A program made the position numbers and the translations under genes. Positions 10,649 to 20,142 of a stretch of 64,000 bases of DNA are shown here, piece by piece (position 1 is the stretch's first letter; the number at the start of each line of letters is the position of its first letter). The notes under the pieces are model-generated. The model saw only the letters and a list, made by a program, of their open reading frames with translations, ran no database searches and was not told the origin of the DNA. The stretch is from Dinoroseobacter shibae DFL 12 = DSM 16493 (lineage in GTDB: Bacteria > Pseudomonadota > Alphaproteobacteria > Rhodobacterales > Rhodobacteraceae), in the NCBI RefSeq assembly GCF_000018145.1, contig NC_009956.1, forward strand, positions 1 through 64,000. Reading direction: 5' to 3'.

Positions 10649-11578
10649 ATGAAAGGACTGACCCTCAAACACCTGCGCTATTTCGATGCCCTGGCCCGCA
10701 CCGGCCATTTCGGCCGCGCGGCGGAGGCCTCGGGCATCTCGCAACCGGCCCTGTCCATGCAGATCAAGGAGTTGGAGGCGATGCTGGGGGCGCCGCTGGT
10801 CGAACGGCGCGCGCGCGAGATCCGGCTGACCGGGCTGGGGGAGGACCTGCGCCTGCGGGCGCGCAAGATCCTGGCCGAGATCGGGGAGCTGGACGAGCTT
10901 GTGCGGTCCCGCGACGGGCCGCTGGTCGGGCGGCTGCGGATCGGGGTGATTCCCACCGTCGCCCCCTATTTCCTGCCCCAGGTGATCCGGGCGCTGGCCC
11001 TTCGGATGCCCGCGATCGAGTTGCAGCCGCGCGAGACGGTGACCGAGACGCTGATTGCGGAGCTGCTCGATTCGCGGCTGGACGCGGCGCTGGTGGCCCT
11101 GCCGATCTCGGAGCCGGACTTGCGGGAATTCGCGCTCTTTTCCGAGGATTTCGTGCTGGTGCGCGCCGCCGACGAGGCGGACCAGCCGGTCCCCAGCCCC
11201 GAGCGGCTGAAGGAGATGCGGCTCCTGCTGCTGGAGGAAGGGCATTGTTTCCGCGACCAGGCCCTGAGTTTCTGCGATATCTCCGTGGGCGAGCCGCGCT
11301 ACATGATGGAGGGCAGCTCGCTCTCGACCCTGGTGCAGATGGTTGGCGCGGGCATGGGGCTGACCCTGATCCCGGAGATGGCGGTGCCGCTGGACACCGC
11401 CCGCGCCGAGGTGTCGGTCGCCCGTTTCGAGCCGCCCGCGCCGTCGCGCACCATCGGCATGGTCTGGCGCAAGACCAACCCCCTGGCCGCGCAACTGGCC
11501 GAGATCGGCGCGACCCTGCGCCAGGCCGGGGCGGTGGCCGATGCGGGGTTTTCCGCGCCGCGTGGTCCGATCGGATGA
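10649..11578 (+). CDS. oxyR: Peroxide-sensing LysR-family regulator OxyR
   Basis: LysR-type regulator of 309 residues. The N-terminal winged helix-turn-helix (LRYFDALARTGHFGRAAEASGISQPALSMQIKELE) is followed by the effector domain. The two redox cysteines are at Cys200 and Cys209 in GHCFRDQALSFC, essentially matching Cys199 and Cys208 of E. coli OxyR. A disulfide between them on peroxide exposure switches on target genes. The divergent position next to katG supports the call. Confidence 0.95.
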   Translation: MKGLTLKHLRYFDALARTGHFGRAAEASGISQPALSMQIKELEAMLGAPLVERRAREIRLTGLGEDLRLRARKILAEIGELDELVRSRDGPLVGRLRIGVIPTVAPYFLPQVIRALALRMPAIELQPRETVTETLIAELLDSRLDAALVALPISEPDLREFALFSEDFVLVRAADEADQPVPSPERLKEMRLLLLEEGHCFRDQALSFCDISVGEPRYMMEGSSLSTLVQMVGAGMGLTLIPEMAVPLDTARAEVSVARFEPPAPSRTIGMVWRKTNPLAAQLAEIGATLRQAGAVADAGFSAPRGPIG

Positions 11579-11635
11579 CAGGGCAGGGCGCGCAGATCTG
11601 GCACACCGGAGGGGACGCAACGATGGAGCGATCCC

Positions 11636-11827
11636 ATGGACCCCATGCATCTGAAACTCGCCGCCGACATGGCCCGCCGCCCGCTGGACCCGGAGGCCCT
11701 CTATACACGGCCGGACATGGCCCTCTGGGTCTGGCTGCGCCGGGCGGGGGCCGTGCTTGGCGCGGTCCGACCCATGCCTGCCATCCGGAGACCCGCGCGC
11801 GATGAGCGTGTCAGGCACCCCGTCTGA
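11636..11827 (+). CDS. Possible small protein upstream of LuxR-type regulator
   Basis: An open frame of 63 codons starting MDPMHLKLAADMARR, with a hydrophobic middle (MALWVWLRRAGAVLGAVRP). It ends 26 bp inside the next gene. No family is recognised. High GC makes chance frames common, so this is a weak call; a purine-rich stretch before the ATG is the only support. Confidence 0.25.
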   Translation: MDPMHLKLAADMARRPLDPEALYTRPDMALWVWLRRAGAVLGAVRPMPAIRRPARDERVRHPV

Positions 11828-12791
11828 GCCCCGCCGCGACCCGGAGGACGCGGCGATCATGGCCGTGATCGCCCGTGAGACCGACACTTTCGTGGTGCGG
11901 GATTTCGACGGTTGGGCCGCCTGCTGGGTCCAGGATGCGCGCACGCGGCTAATCAGCGCCTCCGCCGCGTTCGGGGTCACGGTGCAGGACGGCTGGGAGG
12001 CGCTGGCCAGCTACATGCGCGGGGTCTTCGCGGCCGGGGCAAGTTGCGAGATCCTGAGCTTCGAGCGCCGCAATGTCAGCGTGACCCGGACCGGCGGCTT
12101 CGCCTTTGTCAGTTTCGAGGGGCACGGGGTGCACCGGGGCGGGCGGCACGAGCGCACCTTCGAGACCCGGACGCTGGAACAGGGGCCGCAGGGCTGGCTC
12201 ATCCTGCATGCCGCCTTCGTGCTCAGCGGTGCGGTCGAAGATGCCGGGCCGCGGATCGCCGTGGACGGGCGGGGACAGGTCCTGTCGCTGCCCGAGGGGG
12301 CGCGCGCGGCCCTGGCGGGTCATCCGGGCCTGACGATATCCCAAGGGAGGCTCAGGGCGCGGCGCCCGGCCTGGGACGCGGTGCTGCAGGAGGGGTTGGC
12401 CCGGGCCGCCGGGCTGCACGGGTTTTGCCAGCATTACCGGTTTACCGCCGATCACGGGCGGCAGTTCCGCCTGCCCCTGGTGCTGGGCGAGACGGCGGAG
12501 GGCGGGCTTGCGGTCTGCATGCTCTTCGTGCGGGACGGCATGACCTTCGTCGATTTGCAGCCCGGGGGCGATTTCGATGCCCGGCTCGACCTGGCGCGCG
12601 CGCTCTACGGGTTGTCCGAGGCGCAGGCCGCCCTGGCCCGCCACGTGGTGGGTGGGCAGAGCCTGACCGCGGCGGCGCGCGAGCTGGGCATCAGCGTCAA
12701 CACCGCCCGGACCCATCTGTCGCGCATTTTCGAAAAGACCGGGGTTCAGTCCCAGACCGCGCTGGTGCGCACCCTGCTCAGCATCGTCTGA
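11802..12791 (+). CDS. LuxR-type regulator with SnoaL-like N-terminal domain
   Basis: Protein of 329 residues from ATG 11802; an in-frame start at 11757 is less likely because its extension is basic and unstructured. Residues about 15-120 look like a SnoaL/NTF2-type fold (ETDTFVVRDFDGWAACWVQDARTRLISASAAFGV). A central sensory-like region follows. The C-terminus has a LuxR helix-turn-helix (LSEAQAALARHVVGGQSLTAAARELGISVNTARTHLSRIFEKTG). No autoinducer domain is seen, so it is not a classical quorum sensor. Signal and targets are unknown; it lies upstream of the Mrp operon, which may be coincidental. Confidence 0.7.
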   Translation: MSVSGTPSEPRRDPEDAAIMAVIARETDTFVVRDFDGWAACWVQDARTRLISASAAFGVTVQDGWEALASYMRGVFAAGASCEILSFERRNVSVTRTGGFAFVSFEGHGVHRGGRHERTFETRTLEQGPQGWLILHAAFVLSGAVEDAGPRIAVDGRGQVLSLPEGARAALAGHPGLTISQGRLRARRPAWDAVLQEGLARAAGLHGFCQHYRFTADHGRQFRLPLVLGETAEGGLAVCMLFVRDGMTFVDLQPGGDFDARLDLARALYGLSEAQAALARHVVGGQSLTAAARELGISVNTARTHLSRIFEKTGVQSQTALVRTLLSIV

Positions 12792-12917
12792 GGCGGGGTC
12801 GGGGACGGGCCTTGCGCGGCAATTGGTCTTTCGCCCCGGCAAAAGCTTTGCTTTACACCGGGGTCGAACGATGACGCCAAAAGGCGCGCAGAAGACGGTC
12901 TAAAGGGACAGGACAAC

Positions 12918-15827
12918 ATGAGTCACGAGGGCAGCTTCCTCTTCATCATCGCGCTGCTGCCATTTCTGGGTGCCTTGGTGCCGGGATTGATGATCCGGGC
13001 CGGGCGCACCGCCTGCGCGTCTTTCACGGCGGTGCCCACGGCGCTGGCCTTCATCATGCTGCTGATCCTGTCTCCCGCGGTGCTGCGCGGGGAGGTGATC
13101 ACCGCCGAGATCGGCTGGCTGCCGCAGCTGGGGCTGTCGGCGTCGTTCTTCCTCGACGGTCTGGGGCTGCTCTTTGCGCTGATGATCACGGGCGTCGGGC
13201 TGCTGATCATCCTCTATGCGCGGTTCTACCTGTCGGGCGACGATCCGATGGGGCAGTTCTATACCTACCTGTTGCTGTTCCAGGGCGCGATGCTGGGGAT
13301 CGTGCTGTCGGACAACATATTGCTGTTGCTGATTTTCTGGGAGCTGACCTCGCTCAGCTCCTTCCTGCTGATCGGGTATTGGAAGCATCTGCCCGAGGGG
13401 CGTCAGGGCGCGCGGATGGCGCTGGCCGTGACCGGGGCAGGGGGCCTGGCGATGATCGGGGGGATGCTGATCCTCGGGAACATCGTGGGCAGCTATAACC
13501 TGACCGATATCCTGCAGGCGGGCGAGCAGATCCGGGCGTCCGAGTGGTACCTGCCCGCGCTGATCCTGATCCTGCTCGGCGCCTTCACCAAATCGGCGCA
13601 ATTCCCGTTCCATTTCTGGTTGCCGCACGCCATGGCCGCGCCCACGCCGGTCTCGGCCTATCTGCACTCGGCGACCATGGTGAAGGCGGGCGTGTTCCTG
13701 ATGGCACGCATGTGGCCGGTGCTGGCGGGAACCGATGCGTGGTTCTACATCGTGGCGACCACGGGTCTGGTGACCATGGTGATGGGCGCGGGCATCGCGC
13801 TGTTCAAGGATGACCTCAAGGCGCTGCTGGCGTTTTCCACGGTCAGCCACCTGGGCCTTCTGACCATGCTGCTGGGCTTCGGCACGCAGGCAGCGGCGGT
13901 GGCGGCGGTGTTTCACATCATCAACCACCTGACCTTCAAGGCCGCGCTCTTCATGACCGCGGGGATCGTGGATCACGAAACGCACACGCGGGATATCAAG
14001 CGGCTCGGGGGCTTGCGGCACCTGATGCCGATCACCTTCGCGATCGGGACGGTGGCGGCCCTGTCCATGGCGGGCATACCGCTCTTCAACGGGTTCCTGT
14101 CGAAAGAGATGATGCTGGAGGAGGCGTCGCATACGGGCTGGCTCGGCAATCCCTGGGTGGTGCCGGTGGTGGCGACCTTCGGCGCGCTCTTGTCGGTGGC
14201 CTATTCGTTCCGGTTCATTGGTCATGTGTTTCTCGGGCCGGTGCGGGATGACTACCCCGCCAAGCCCCATGATCCGCCCTTCGGGATGTGGGCCTCGCCT
14301 GCGTTGCTGGTGGTGCTGGTCCTGGTGATCGGGATGGCGCCGTTTGTGGCCGAGGGGATCGTGACGGCGGCGTCCAGTGCCGTGACCGGCGCGGATCTGC
14401 ACCCGCATCTGAAGATCTGGCACGGGTTCACGCCCGCCTTGTGGATGTCGGTGGTGGCGACCCTGGGCGGTCTGATGCTGCTGGCGCTGCATGGCAAGCT
14501 CGATCCGATCTGGCAGGCGGCGCGCCGCCCGGAGGCCAAGGCGATCTTCGACGGGTTGGTGGCGGGGCTCGTGGCGCTGACGCGCGGGATCACCGAGCGC
14601 ACCCACACGGGCAAGATCAGTGCCTATCTCGCGCTCTTCACGGTGTCTTCCGTGGCGCTCGGCTGGATCGCCTATGCGGGCAGCGGGCTGTCGCTGCCCA
14701 CGCGTGAGTTGTTGCCGGTGCCGCCGGTGATCGCGGTGGGCTGGCTGATGCTGGTGGTGGCGACCGCGTCGGTCGTGGTCATGCATCATCAAAGGTTCCA
14801 GGCGCTGATCCTGATCGGGATCATCGGTTTGTCGATCTCGGCGGGCTTTGTCTACCTGTCGGCGCCGGACCTCGCCCTGACCCAGGTGTCGGTCGAGACC
14901 GTGACCATCATGCTGCTGCTGCTGGCGCTGCATTTCCTGCCCAAGACCACGCCGAAGGAAAGCAGCCTCGGCCGCAAGATCCGCGACGGGGCGATTGCCG
15001 TGACCGCCGGCGGCGGGGTGGGGGCGCTGGCCTTTGCGTTCCTGCTGCGCGACGTGGAGACGATTTCCGGCTTCCACCTGGAGAACAGCTACGAGGGCGG
15101 GGGCGGCACCAATGTTGTCAACGTGATCCTCGTGGATTTCCGGGGCTACGATACCTATGGCGAGATCATCGTGCTGGGGATCGCGGGGCTCGTGATCTAT
15201 GCGCTGATGCAGGCGCTGCTGGACGGGCCCGCGGCGCGGCGGCTGCGGAGCGGCGATTTCTCCAACGACCGCTCGCGCGACCGGCATCCGATGATGATGG
15301 TGGTGGTCACCCGGGTCCTGATGCCCATCGCGGTGGTCGTGGGGCTCTATATCTTCCTGCGCGGCCATAATGAGCCGGGCGGCGGCTTCGTCGCGGGGCT
15401 GGTGATCGCCATCGCGCTTCTGATGCAATACATGGCCTCGGGCTTTGCCTGGACGCAGGAGCGCAAGCGGATCGAGTACCACACCATGATCGGGCTCGGG
15501 GTGATCATCGCCGGGTTGACCGGGGCAGGCGCGTGGCTGCTAGGCCGGCCCTTCCTGACCAGCGCCTATACATATATAAACCTGCCCCCCATCGAGGAGT
15601 TCGAGCTGGCCACCGCCATGCTGTTCGACCTGGGCGTGTTCCTGACCGTCCTCGGCGCGGTGATGCTGATGCTCTACAGTCTGAGCCGGATCGCGCGGTT
15701 CGCGGGCGAGACGGTGAACACCGGGCCGATGGATTACGACCCCGCGGTGAAGGGGAGTGTGGGCACGCCGCCGCGCCCGGCGGAGCCGCCCACCCCCGTG
15801 CGCCCCGGACCGGAAGGAGCCCGCTGA
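12918..15827 (+). CDS. mrpA: Mrp cation/proton antiporter, fused subunit AB
   Basis: Membrane protein of 969 residues combining MrpA and MrpB (PhaAB arrangement). The NuoL-like A part carries the proton-channel segments, for example LIFWELTSLSSFLLIGYWKH and LGAFTKSAQFPFHFWLPHAMAAPTPVSAYLHSATMVKAG. The MrpB domain starts near residue 790 with RHPMMMVVVTRVLMPIAVVVGLYIFLRGHNEPGGGFVAGL. With the five small subunits it exports Na+ or K+ in exchange for protons, giving pH and salt tolerance. It is first in a tightly packed operon. Confidence 0.95.
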   Translation: MSHEGSFLFIIALLPFLGALVPGLMIRAGRTACASFTAVPTALAFIMLLILSPAVLRGEVITAEIGWLPQLGLSASFFLDGLGLLFALMITGVGLLIILYARFYLSGDDPMGQFYTYLLLFQGAMLGIVLSDNILLLLIFWELTSLSSFLLIGYWKHLPEGRQGARMALAVTGAGGLAMIGGMLILGNIVGSYNLTDILQAGEQIRASEWYLPALILILLGAFTKSAQFPFHFWLPHAMAAPTPVSAYLHSATMVKAGVFLMARMWPVLAGTDAWFYIVATTGLVTMVMGAGIALFKDDLKALLAFSTVSHLGLLTMLLGFGTQAAAVAAVFHIINHLTFKAALFMTAGIVDHETHTRDIKRLGGLRHLMPITFAIGTVAALSMAGIPLFNGFLSKEMMLEEASHTGWLGNPWVVPVVATFGALLSVAYSFRFIGHVFLGPVRDDYPAKPHDPPFGMWASPALLVVLVLVIGMAPFVAEGIVTAASSAVTGADLHPHLKIWHGFTPALWMSVVATLGGLMLLALHGKLDPIWQAARRPEAKAIFDGLVAGLVALTRGITERTHTGKISAYLALFTVSSVALGWIAYAGSGLSLPTRELLPVPPVIAVGWLMLVVATASVVVMHHQRFQALILIGIIGLSISAGFVYLSAPDLALTQVSVETVTIMLLLLALHFLPKTTPKESSLGRKIRDGAIAVTAGGGVGALAFAFLLRDVETISGFHLENSYEGGGGTNVVNVILVDFRGYDTYGEIIVLGIAGLVIYALMQALLDGPAARRLRSGDFSNDRSRDRHPMMMVVVTRVLMPIAVVVGLYIFLRGHNEPGGGFVAGLVIAIALLMQYMASGFAWTQERKRIEYHTMIGLGVIIAGLTGAGAWLLGRPFLTSAYTYINLPPIEEFELATAMLFDLGVFLTVLGAVMLMLYSLSRIARFAGETVNTGPMDYDPAVKGSVGTPPRPAEPPTPVRPGPEGAR

Positions 15828-15828
15828 G

Positions 15829-16182
15829 ATGGAGATCCTGGTTGCCAGCACCGTTGCCGTTCTGACCGCGGGGGGGGTGTACCTGCTGCTGCGGCTGCGG
15901 ACCTTCCCGATCATCCTGGGCCTCGCCCTGCTGTCCTACGCGGTGAACGTGTTCCTGTTCGCCAGCGGGCGGTTGGCCATCGACCAGTCGCCGATCCTGT
16001 CGAAATACGGCGATGCGAGCTATTCCGACCCGCTGCCCCAGGCGCTGGTGCTGACGGCGATCGTGATTTCCTTCGGGATGACGGCGGTTCTGGTGATGAT
16101 CGGGCTCGGCGCCTACCTGGAATCCGAGACCGACCGGATCGACATCGAGGATGAGGATACCCGCGAGGAGGGCCAGCCATGA
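15829..16182 (+). CDS. mrpC: Mrp antiporter subunit C
   Basis: Subunit of 117 residues, homologous to NuoK, with three membrane helices (ILVASTVAVLTAGGVYLLLR, FPIILGLALLSYAVNVFLFASG and ALVLTAIVISFGMTAVLVMIGLGAYLE). The ATG at 15829 lies one base after the mrpA stop and is preceded by GGAAGGAGCC. Its stop overlaps the mrpD start (ATGA, 16179). NuoK-like membrane-bound carboxylates are replaced as usual for Mrp. Confidence 0.93.
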   Translation: MEILVASTVAVLTAGGVYLLLRLRTFPIILGLALLSYAVNVFLFASGRLAIDQSPILSKYGDASYSDPLPQALVLTAIVISFGMTAVLVMIGLGAYLESETDRIDIEDEDTREEGQP

Positions 16183-17699
16183 TGCACTGGATCATCCTGC
16201 CCGTGGTGCTGCCGGCGATGCTGGCCCCGATCATCGCCTTCGTGATGCGCCACGATATCACCCTGGCGCGCACGGCCTCGGTGGCGGGGACCGTGGTGCT
16301 GGTTGGGATCGCGCTGGTTTTGACCGGCATGGCGGCGGACGGGACCACCCATGTCTACCGGCTGGGCGACTGGCCCGCGCCCTTCGGCATCGTGCTGGTG
16401 CTCGACCGGCTGTCGGCGCTGATGGTGCTCTTGACCTCGGTGCTGGCGCTGATGGTCCTGCTCCATGCCATCGCCACGGGCTGGGACGCGCGCGGGCGGC
16501 ATTTCCACGCCCTGTTCCAGTTCCAGCTGATGGGGATCAGCGGCGCGTTCCTGACCGGCGACGTGTTCAACCTCTTCGTGTTCTTCGAGGTGCTGCTGAT
16601 CGCGTCCTACGGGTTGATGATCCATTCGGGCGGCAAGGCGCGGATGCGCGCGGGGCTGCAATACGTGGTGATGAACCTGGCGGGCTCGACCCTGTTTCTG
16701 TTCGCGCTGGGGACGCTCTATGCCACCACCGGAACGCTGAACATCGCCGATCTCGCCTTGCGCATCCCGCAGATCCCGGCGGAGGAGGCGGCGCTGGTGC
16801 GGGTCGCGGCGATCCTTCTGATGATCGTCTTCGCGGTGAAGGCGGCGCTGTTCCCGGTGCAGTTCTGGCTGCCCGCGACCTATGCCAATGCGCCCGCCCC
16901 GGTCGCCGCCCTCTTCGCGATCATGACCAAGGTCGGCGCCTATGCGATCCTGCGGGTGCATACCACGGCCTTCGGACCCGGCAGCCCGGGGACGGCGGAT
17001 CTGGCGGCCACATGGCTCTTCCCGGCGGCGATCGTGACCATCGCGGTGGGGGCGATCGGCGTGCTGGGGGCGCGGCGGCTGATGCCGCTGATCGCCTTCT
17101 CGGTGGTGGGGTCCATGGGCACGCTGCTGGTGGCGGTGGCGGTGTTTTCGACCACGGCGACCTCGGCGGCGCTCTATTACATGGTGCATTCGACCTTCGC
17201 GGCGGCCTGCCTGTTTCTGATCGCGGACCTGGTGGTGACCCGGCGGGAGGCCGACAGCCTGACGCCCGCGCCCGCCACGGTGCAGAACGGGCTGTTTGCG
17301 GCGCTGTTCTTCGGGGCGGCGATTGCCATGGCGGGAATGCCGCCCCTGAGCGGCTTCCTCGGTAAGCTGCTGGTGCTTGATGCGCTGCGCGATCCCGGCG
17401 TGATCGGCTGGGCCTGGACCGCGATCCTGGCGGGCTCGCTCCTGACAATTGTCGGGTTTGCCCGGGCGGGCAGCGCGCTGTTCTGGAAATCCACCGCCCT
17501 GCCGGCACCGGATGGGGCCGCCCCCGCCACCCGCGCCACCCCGATGGAGATCGCGCCGACCCTCGCGATGCTGCTGACCCTTGGCGCGCTGGCGGTGTTC
17601 GCGGGCCCGGTTTCGGCCTATCTTCAGGACACGACCACGCAATTGTTCGACCGGGCGGGTTACATATCGGCGGTGCTCGGCACCGGGGAGGAGGGCTGA
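16179..17699 (+). CDS. mrpD: Mrp antiporter subunit D
   Basis: Subunit of 506 residues of the NuoM/NuoN type with about 14 membrane helices. The conserved proton-path segments are visible: FNLFVFFEVLLIASYGLMIHSG, and VKAALFPVQFWLPATYANAPAPVAALFAIMTKVG. Normal MrpD length. It overlaps mrpC by 4 bp and is followed by mrpE after 4 bp. Confidence 0.94.
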   Translation: MMHWIILPVVLPAMLAPIIAFVMRHDITLARTASVAGTVVLVGIALVLTGMAADGTTHVYRLGDWPAPFGIVLVLDRLSALMVLLTSVLALMVLLHAIATGWDARGRHFHALFQFQLMGISGAFLTGDVFNLFVFFEVLLIASYGLMIHSGGKARMRAGLQYVVMNLAGSTLFLFALGTLYATTGTLNIADLALRIPQIPAEEAALVRVAAILLMIVFAVKAALFPVQFWLPATYANAPAPVAALFAIMTKVGAYAILRVHTTAFGPGSPGTADLAATWLFPAAIVTIAVGAIGVLGARRLMPLIAFSVVGSMGTLLVAVAVFSTTATSAALYYMVHSTFAAACLFLIADLVVTRREADSLTPAPATVQNGLFAALFFGAAIAMAGMPPLSGFLGKLLVLDALRDPGVIGWAWTAILAGSLLTIVGFARAGSALFWKSTALPAPDGAAPATRATPMEIAPTLAMLLTLGALAVFAGPVSAYLQDTTTQLFDRAGYISAVLGTGEEG

Positions 17700-17703
17700 T
17701 CCC

Positions 17704-18195
17704 ATGCTGGCACGACTGATCCCCCATCCGTTCCTGAGCCTGACCCTGGTGCTGGTCTGGCTGGCCCTGGTGAACAAGTTCACACTGGGCAACCTGATCC
17801 TCGGCAGCGCCTTCGGGCTGGTGATCCCGATGCTGACCGCGGCCTATTGGCCGAACCGGCCCAGGATCGGGCGGCCCCTGAAGATCGCGGAATACGTGCT
17901 GATCGTGCTGTGGGATATCGTGGTGGCCAATGTGCAGGTGGCCATGATCATCCTGTTCAAGCCCGAAAAGAACATCCAGTCTCACTGGATCCCGGTACCG
18001 GTGGAGCTGACCTCCGCCGAGGCGATCACGGTGCTGGCGGGCACGATCACCATGACGCCCGGCACGGTGTCGGCCACGCTGGCCGCCGATGGCAGCTGCA
18101 TCCTCGTGCATTGCCTGCATACCGACGACCCGGACGCCGTGCGCGACGAGATCAAGACCCGCTATGAACGACGCCTGAAGGAGATTTTCGCATGA
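17704..18195 (+). CDS. mrpE: Mrp antiporter subunit E
   Basis: Subunit of 163 residues. Two or three N-terminal membrane helices (PFLSLTLVLVWLALVNKFTLGNLILGSAFGLVIPM) precede the MrpE cytoplasmic part with SAEAITVLAGTITMTPGTVSA, the family signature. ATG 17704 is chosen; an in-frame start at 17581 would lie inside mrpD. It overlaps mrpF by ATGA at 18192. Confidence 0.93.
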   Translation: MLARLIPHPFLSLTLVLVWLALVNKFTLGNLILGSAFGLVIPMLTAAYWPNRPRIGRPLKIAEYVLIVLWDIVVANVQVAMIILFKPEKNIQSHWIPVPVELTSAEAITVLAGTITMTPGTVSATLAADGSCILVHCLHTDDPDAVRDEIKTRYERRLKEIFA

Positions 18196-18461
18196 TCGAA
18201 TACGCTCTGCTCTTCGCCGCGGCCTGTTACGGCGCGGCGCTTCTGCTGGATTTGTGGCGCATCGCCGTGGGTCCGGATTCCGCCGACCGCATCCTTGCCC
18301 TCGACACGATGGTGATCAACGTGATCGCGCTCCTGGTGCTCTATGGCATCTGGCGCGGCACGGCGATCTATTTCGAGGCCGCCATGCTGGTCGCCATGGT
18401 CGGGTTCGTGGCCACCGTCGCCTATTGCCGCTTCGTGTTGCGCGGCGACATCATCGAGTGA
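18192..18461 (+). CDS. mrpF: Mrp antiporter subunit F
   Basis: Subunit of 89 residues with three membrane helices. The conserved RIAVGPDSADRILALDTMVINVIALLVLYGI segment, with its buried aspartates, is the MrpF signature. The start overlaps the mrpE stop. Confidence 0.93.
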   Translation: MIEYALLFAAACYGAALLLDLWRIAVGPDSADRILALDTMVINVIALLVLYGIWRGTAIYFEAAMLVAMVGFVATVAYCRFVLRGDIIE

Positions 18462-18468
18462 GGATGCC

Positions 18469-18858
18469 ATGCCCTTTTTCGCAGAGCTTCTGATCGCCAT
18501 CGCCCTCGTCGTCAGCGGGATTTTCGGCTTCGTCGGCTCCTACGGGCTGATCAAGCTGAAGGACTCGGTGCAACGTCTCCATGCCCCGACCAAGGCGACG
18601 ACCCTGGGCGTGGGCGGGGTGCTGATCGCCTCGATGATCTATTTCTACGCCAAGACCGGCTATATCTCGGTCCATGAGCTGCTGATCTCGGTCTTCTTGT
18701 TCCTGACCGCGCCGATCACGGCGAATTTCATCGCCAAGGCCTACATGGCGCGGAACATTGGCGAAAAGGACCTGCCCCAGAGCAGCGGCGCCTATGGCTG
18801 GTCGATCTATGACGACGCGCCGGAGAGCACACCGGGAGAAGGCCGCCCGGCGGAGTGA
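18469..18858 (+). CDS. mrpG: Mrp antiporter subunit G
   Basis: Subunit of 129 residues with three membrane helices and the MrpG signature GSYGLIKLKDSVQRLHAPTKATTLGVGG. ATG 18469 follows the mrpF stop by 7 bp; the reading from 18343 would overlap mrpF. Last gene of the operon. The 42 bp to the convergent fahA stop hold no obvious hairpin. Confidence 0.92.
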   Translation: MPFFAELLIAIALVVSGIFGFVGSYGLIKLKDSVQRLHAPTKATTLGVGGVLIASMIYFYAKTGYISVHELLISVFLFLTAPITANFIAKAYMARNIGEKDLPQSSGAYGWSIYDDAPESTPGEGRPAE

Positions 18859-18900
18859 GATCGGCGGGCCCGTCCATCATGTAAGACATGTTATGTAAAG

Positions 18901-20142
18901 TTAGGGCCGTTTCGGCGCGGGCAGGATGGTGCCGGTACACGTCCCGAACCCGATCCGGTAGCCATCGCCCCGGGCTTCCCCCTTCAGCGTGACGGTGTCC
19001 CCATCGGCCAGAAAGCGGCGCGTCGCCCCGCCCGCCAGCGCGACCGGATCGCGCCCGCCCCAGGTGATCTCTAGCAGAGAGCCGAACATGCCCTTCTCCG
19101 GCCCCGAGATCGTGCCCGAGCCCAGCAGATCGCCCGTCCGCATCGCGCAGCCCGACGTGCTGTGGTGGGCCAGAAGCTGCGCGGCGGAATAGTAGAGCGC
19201 GTTGGAATTGGTCCGGCAGACCTCGGTCGGGGCACCGCCCGGGGGCGCGAGGGTCACCGCCAGGTCGATATCGTGGAACATCGGCCCGGTGTCGCGCAGA
19301 TGGGGCAGCAGCGGCACCTCCCGCACCGGCGGGCCGCAGCGGAACGGCGCGAGAGCGGCCCGGGGGACCACCCACGGGCTGATCGTGGTGGCGAACGCCT
19401 TGCCCTGAAACGGGCCGAGGGGGACGTATTCCCAGGCCTGGATATCCCGCGCGGACCAGTCGTTCAGCAGCACGTAGCCGAAGATCATCTCGTCGGCCTC
19501 ATCCACCGTGACCGGGACGCCCATCTGCGACGGGGTGCCGACCACCGCGCCCAGCTCCAGCTCAAAATCGAGCCTTTCGCAGGGGCCGAAGCGCGGCATC
19601 GGGTCGGAGGGGTCCTTGATCTGGCCCGCCGGGCGGTGGATCGGCGTGCCCGAGACCACCACGGTGGAGGCCCGGCCGTTATAGCCGATGGGCATGTGCA
19701 GCCAGTTGGGCGGCAGGGCATTGGCCGGATCGCGGAAGAGAGAGCCGACATTGAACGCGTGTTGCCGCCCGGCGTAGAAGTCGGTGAACTCGGCAAGGGT
19801 GAAGGGCAGATGCAGGCGGACGCCGGCCCGGTCGTGCAGGGCGGCGCGCACCGGCGCGGTCTCCGCCCCCGCGCGGAGCAGCTCGGTCAGGGCCTCGCGC
19901 ACCGCCTGCCAGGCGGGCTGGCCGCGCCCCATGAAGGTGTCGAGCGCGGGCGCGTCGAACCCGTGATCGGGCAGCAGTCCCGCGGCCTGCAATGCGGCAA
20001 GGTCCAGCACCTTGTCGCCGATGGCCACGGCGCAGCGCGGCCCATCCCCGGTCGAGAACACCCCGAAGGCCAGGTTGTTGAGCGGGAAAGCCCCCGCCGG
20101 GTCGTTTGCCCCCGGCACCCAGGAGTGGATCAGCCCGCTCAC
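18901..20142 (-). CDS. fahA: Fumarylacetoacetase
   Basis: Enzyme of 413 residues that splits fumarylacetoacetate into fumarate and acetoacetate, the last step of tyrosine/homogentisate breakdown. The N-terminus [28 protein letters not shown] is the FAH N-terminal domain. The catalytic domain has [15 protein letters not shown] (metal and catalytic His region), [36 protein letters not shown] and [25 protein letters not shown]. The start is GTG 20142, overlapping the hmgA stop as GTGA, which explains the absence of an ATG. Co-transcribed with marR and hmgA. Confidence 0.96.
   Translation of the reverse strand: MSGLIHSWVPGANDPAGAFPLNNLAFGVFSTGDGPRCAVAIGDKVLDLAALQAAGLLPDHGFDAPALDTFMGRGQPAWQAVREALTELLRAGAETAPVRAALHDRAGVRLHLPFTLAEFTDFYAGRQHAFNVGSLFRDPANALPPNWLHMPIGYNGRASTVVVSGTPIHRPAGQIKDPSDPMPRFGPCERLDFELELGAVVGTPSQMGVPVTVDEADEMIFGYVLLNDWSARDIQAWEYVPLGPFQGKAFATTISPWVVPRAALAPFRCGPPVREVPLLPHLRDTGPMFHDIDLAVTLAPPGGAPTEVCRTNSNALYYSAAQLLAHHSTSGCAMRTGDLLGSGTISGPEKGMFGSLLEITWGGRDPVALAGGATRRFLADGDTVTLKGEARGDGYRIGFGTCTGTILPAPKRP

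Noticed and set aside
12900-15482. Very long open frame on the minus strand (860 codons) opposite mrpA
   Set aside because: It is a high-GC antisense shadow: composition is rich in His, Arg, Gln and Asp with no domain, while the plus strand codes a full MrpAB protein.
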